A stretch of 64,000 nt of DNA from Paenibacillus chitinolyticus NBRC 15660 (GTDB lineage: Bacteria > Bacillota > Bacilli > Paenibacillales > NBRC-103111): contig NZ_BBJT01000001.1 in assembly GCF_000739915.1 (NCBI RefSeq), positions 124,001 through 188,000 of the forward strand, in the 5' to 3' direction. Made by a program: the position numbers and the translations under genes. The notes under the pieces were generated by a model. The model made no database searches. It was not told the DNA's origin and worked only from the letters and a program-made list of their open reading frames with translations. The first letter of the stretch is position 1; every line of letters begins with the position of its first letter. Positions 61,696-64,000 of the stretch are shown one piece after another.

Positions 61696-62733
61696 ATGTG
61701 GTTTATGTATGCTTCACTTGCCGCGGTCTCTTTTGGACTGCGGGGTATTTTGTATCAATGGACTTCCCAGCGGCGCACCGACCGGAATGTGCTGTTATTC
61801 GGCGTTTATTTGTCCGGCGCTTTGATCTCGTTTGCCGTTAATTTGTTTGTTAACCAGGCATGGACTTACGGCGTGTGGTTAGGGGTTCCGATGGGGCTTT
61901 TCTCCTTTATTGCGAACGCGTCGATGTATAAAGGCTATTCGGTCGGACGAGCCTCTCTGATCGCGCTGTTTACGGGTCTGCCGCCGGTGGTCGTGGCGAC
62001 TCTCGCGTATTTTCTGTGGGGAGAAGCGCTCGGCATCGTGCAGCTGGCCGGTTTTTGCATCGTCATACTCGGTCTGCTCGTCATCCGGTATTCGCATGAT
62101 CTGAAGCTGGGTCAGCTGCAAGGAATCCAGTGGGGCCTGCTGACGATGCTGTTCTTCGGCTTTACGGATTTATCGTCCAAGCAGGCGACCTTATCGGCAG
62201 CGAATACGTTGCCTCTACTAACCGTCATGTACGGTACAGGCACCATCATGTTCGCATGCATGTACCTGCTGTCCAGACTGAAGGTTCCGGCGGAGACGGG
62301 TCAAAAAATCGTGGCTTCCGAGACGGCGAGCGTCAGCACGAACGACCGGGAGCTCGGATACGGGCACGATGCGCAGCACGCGCAGATTTCACGGCACTCC
62401 GACGAGGACAAGGGTCTTCCCGGCAGCGAAGACGATCTTCGGACGCACCCTGCTACGGGCGGCACGGACAATCCGGCATCCCCTGAGTGGTCGATGAAAC
62501 GGACCGTGCTCTGGGGGATGACCGTCGGCATCACGAACCTGGCCGGGATGCTGTTCATCATCCCCGCATTCCGGGGAGGCGTGACGGGGATCGTATCCGC
62601 CATCAGCGCGATGAGCGTCGTGCTGGTTCTGCTGTACGCGCAGTTCTACCTCAAAGAAAACATTTCCAGGAGGGAAGCGTGCGGGATGCTTCTGGCCCTG
62701 GCCGGTATTCTCGTGGTGAGGTTGGCGTCATGA
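61696..62733 (+). CDS. EamA-family transporter with large hydrophilic insert
   Basis: A 345-residue DMT transporter with two five-helix halves. Between them is a hydrophilic stretch of about 75 residues (around 205-280, GQKIVASETASVSTNDRELG to NPASPEWSMKRT), rich in D, S, H and G, which ordinary 290-300-residue family members lack. The membrane parts are standard (YKGYSVGRASLIALFTGLPP, GIVSAISAMSVVLVLLYAQF). GGAGG lies 9 nt before ATG 61696. Substrate unknown. Confidence 0.88.
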   Translation: MWFMYASLAAVSFGLRGILYQWTSQRRTDRNVLLFGVYLSGALISFAVNLFVNQAWTYGVWLGVPMGLFSFIANASMYKGYSVGRASLIALFTGLPPVVVATLAYFLWGEALGIVQLAGFCIVILGLLVIRYSHDLKLGQLQGIQWGLLTMLFFGFTDLSSKQATLSAANTLPLLTVMYGTGTIMFACMYLLSRLKVPAETGQKIVASETASVSTNDRELGYGHDAQHAQISRHSDEDKGLPGSEDDLRTHPATGGTDNPASPEWSMKRTVLWGMTVGITNLAGMLFIIPAFRGGVTGIVSAISAMSVVLVLLYAQFYLKENISRREACGMLLALAGILVVRLAS

Positions 62734-62773
62734 CACGGCGCTGCCGCACGTAAATGAAACGGAGATAGCATAC

Positions 62774-62809
62774 AGCCAGTCTGTTCCGCTGAGAACACTG
62801 GCTTTTTTT
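62774..62809 (+). terminator. Intrinsic terminator after EamA gene
   Basis: AGCCAGT and ACTGGCT enclose a GTTC/GAAC inner stem with a small bulge; seven T follow. Confidence 0.85.
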
Positions 62810-62877
62810 ATGCACCTTTACAAAAAAATCATAAAAGAAGCATGACCCGCGTTCATGTTCCCGGTTCTCCTTTTCGG

Positions 62878-62903
62878 TATAATGTTCAATAAAGCGTTTA
62901 CAT
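62878..62903 (+). promoter_or_regulatory. Promoter -10 and cre-like site
   Basis: TATAAT at 62878-62883 is a consensus -10; a good -35 was not found. Just after it, ATAAAGCGTTTACAT matches the right half of the CcpA cre consensus well but lacks the left TG. Carbon control of the regulator gene is possible. Confidence 0.4.
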
Positions 62904-62920
62904 TACGAGATGATGGGGGA

Positions 62921-64000
62921 GTGTACAGCCTGAAGAGAATACCATTTAATCGGCGCAGCGTTATTGTAACCTGGCTCATTTCCTACATAACCGTGCTGCT
63001 TGTTCCCGTTCTGATCAACGGTGTGATTTATATGGTGACGTGGAATGTGGTCGAAACGGAAGTCAACCGGTCGAATGAGGCCGTGATCAAGCAGATGGAG
63101 CAGGCGATCGACAATCATTTGAAAGGCATCGAAAGGCTTAGCGTCGAAATGGCGCTCAACAAGCGGCTTGCGGGGTTTATCCATGCGGGCAGCCCTCTGA
63201 CGGACGACGACCACTATGAACTGATCGGCATTGCGGGTGATCTGGGCGTATATAAGGTGGCCAACGATTTTATCGATCAGATTTATATCTATTACAAAAA
63301 TAGCGATACGGTCATATCATCCCGCGAACGCACGGACAGCCGCGTCTTATATGAGACTTTACGCGAAAACGAAGGCACGGACTACGGCGAATGGAAATCT
63401 TTTTTCGATAAAAGATTTATCCAGGAGTATGCGCCGGTGACGCTTTCGGAGAACGGCAGCAAAACCGGCGCCGTCCTGTACGCCAAATCGGTTATTTTGG
63501 ACAATCCCGATCTTCCCGGCGGTGTCATTCTTTTTGTGATCAAAGAATCCAAGCTTCTGGCGAATCTCGCGCCGGTCCACAATGCCTCCGTAGCCGTGCT
63601 GGACGAGAAAAACCGGCTGCTGGCTTCCTCCGGCACCGACCAAAAGACCGATTATCCGGCCTACGGGGAGCTCTCCGGCAAGAGCGGGCTCGTTTACAAA
63701 AAATCGGCCGGAAGGAATCTGGCCGTATCCTACACCACATCCGAACAGACCGGCTGGAAGTACGTGTCGATGATGCCGGCGGAGATTTTTGACGAGAAGA
63801 TGGAGCATATGTCGGTTCTTATTTTTGTGAATTTGTTTTTGAGCCTCTTGATCGGAGGGATTTTGACGTTCCTGTTCCTGAAAAAGAACTACAGCCCCAT
63901 TCATGTTCTGATCCGTAATCTCTCCACCAAGTCAGGTCTGGCGTTCGAAGAAGGGTCCAATGAATACGGCTTCGTCCAGAAGGCGTTGAACAACGCTTTT
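62921..64000 (+). CDS. YesS-type membrane-anchored AraC regulator (3' truncated by window edge)
   Basis: The frame is open to the window end (360 codons). An N-terminal helix (VIVTWLISYITVLLVPVLI) is followed by a ~240-residue extracellular sensor (IYIYYKNSDTVISSRERTDS, PGGVILFVIKESKLL) and a second helix (about 290-315, LIFVNLFLSLLIGGILTFLF), the layout of YesS-like regulators that control sugar uptake and hydrolase genes and end in an AraC DNA-binding domain, here outside the window. The start is uncertain: GTG 62921 lies right behind GGGGGA, while CTG 62930 is better spaced. Confidence 0.8.
   Translation, partial: MYSLKRIPFNRRSVIVTWLISYITVLLVPVLINGVIYMVTWNVVETEVNRSNEAVIKQMEQAIDNHLKGIERLSVEMALNKRLAGFIHAGSPLTDDDHYELIGIAGDLGVYKVANDFIDQIYIYYKNSDTVISSRERTDSRVLYETLRENEGTDYGEWKSFFDKRFIQEYAPVTLSENGSKTGAVLYAKSVILDNPDLPGGVILFVIKESKLLANLAPVHNASVAVLDEKNRLLASSGTDQKTDYPAYGELSGKSGLVYKKSAGRNLAVSYTTSEQTGWKYVSMMPAEIFDEKMEHMSVLIFVNLFLSLLIGGILTFLFLKKNYSPIHVLIRNLSTKSGLAFEEGSNEYGFVQKALNNAF

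Noticed and set aside
1-64000. CRISPR array
   Set aside because: No stretch shows direct repeats of 24-40 bases with regular unique spacers; the only regular array is the 11-bp TGTCC series.

Overview
The window looks like the chromosome of a Gram-positive soil bacterium of the Paenibacillaceae, most likely Paenibacillus or a close relative. The base composition is moderately GC-rich, Shine-Dalgarno sequences are strong, and GTG and TTG starts are common. The gene set fits: bacillibactin-type iron uptake, OxdC-like bicupin, GH46 chitosanase, GH16 glucanase, KimA-type potassium importer, PdaA-like deacetylase and AdaA. This assignment is inference from gene content; there is no rRNA in the window.

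Region 1 (1-7.6 kb) is an iron-siderophore block: two FecCD permeases (the first cut by the window edge), an ABC exporter-type half transporter, a FecE-type ATPase, a convergent AraC regulator fused to a FecB-like binding domain, and a siderophore-binding lipoprotein. Two near-perfect Fur boxes sit upstream of the last two. A second Fur-linked module (14.4-17.0 kb) has a PchR-type AraC regulator and an MFS transporter. Between them lie an EamA transporter, a GH16 beta-glucanase with a beta-trefoil tail, an aldo/keto reductase, an orphan histidine kinase and an oxalate decarboxylase-like bicupin with an altered active-site lid.

Region 2 (17-29.6 kb) holds a membrane-anchored tandem DJ-1/PfpI protein, then decayed DNA: a LOG-family pseudogene with stops and a frameshift, and an adenine methylase piece, an ISL3 transposase piece and an unknown piece fused in one open frame. 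After that come an FAD monooxygenase behind two matching operators with a TetR gene, a chitosanase behind a 20-bp palindrome, EamA, DeoR, and a divergent MFS / ArsR-type pair.

Region 3 (29.9-35.2 kb) has a KimA-like K+ importer and a red-light sensing pair: heme oxygenase plus a bacteriophytochrome whose GGDEF motif is degenerate. Region 4 (35.3-39.2 kb) is an AT-rich accessory patch with prophage character: tRNA fragments in reversed order, small ORFs, an ArpU-like protein, five TGTCC boxes at exact 11-bp spacing, a long hairpin, a PIN-like nuclease and a secreted-protein pseudogene.

Region 5 (39.2-55.9 kb) is mostly core genes: mntH behind an MntR-like box, hflX behind a leader ORF and an intrinsic terminator (a probable attenuator), TetR/epimerase, a PPC-domain secreted protein, ABC-F ATPase, AraC, VOC proteins, SPL-like radical SAM, AdaA, YpfJ-like metallopeptidase, PdaA and an SDR lacking the usual catalytic tyrosine. 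Region 6 (55.9-64 kb) has a PepSY / SbnA-like / MFS operon ending in an oleate hydratase relic, an IS3 relic, GNAT, a 2OG-Fe(II) oxygenase, EamA and the start of a YesS-type membrane AraC regulator.
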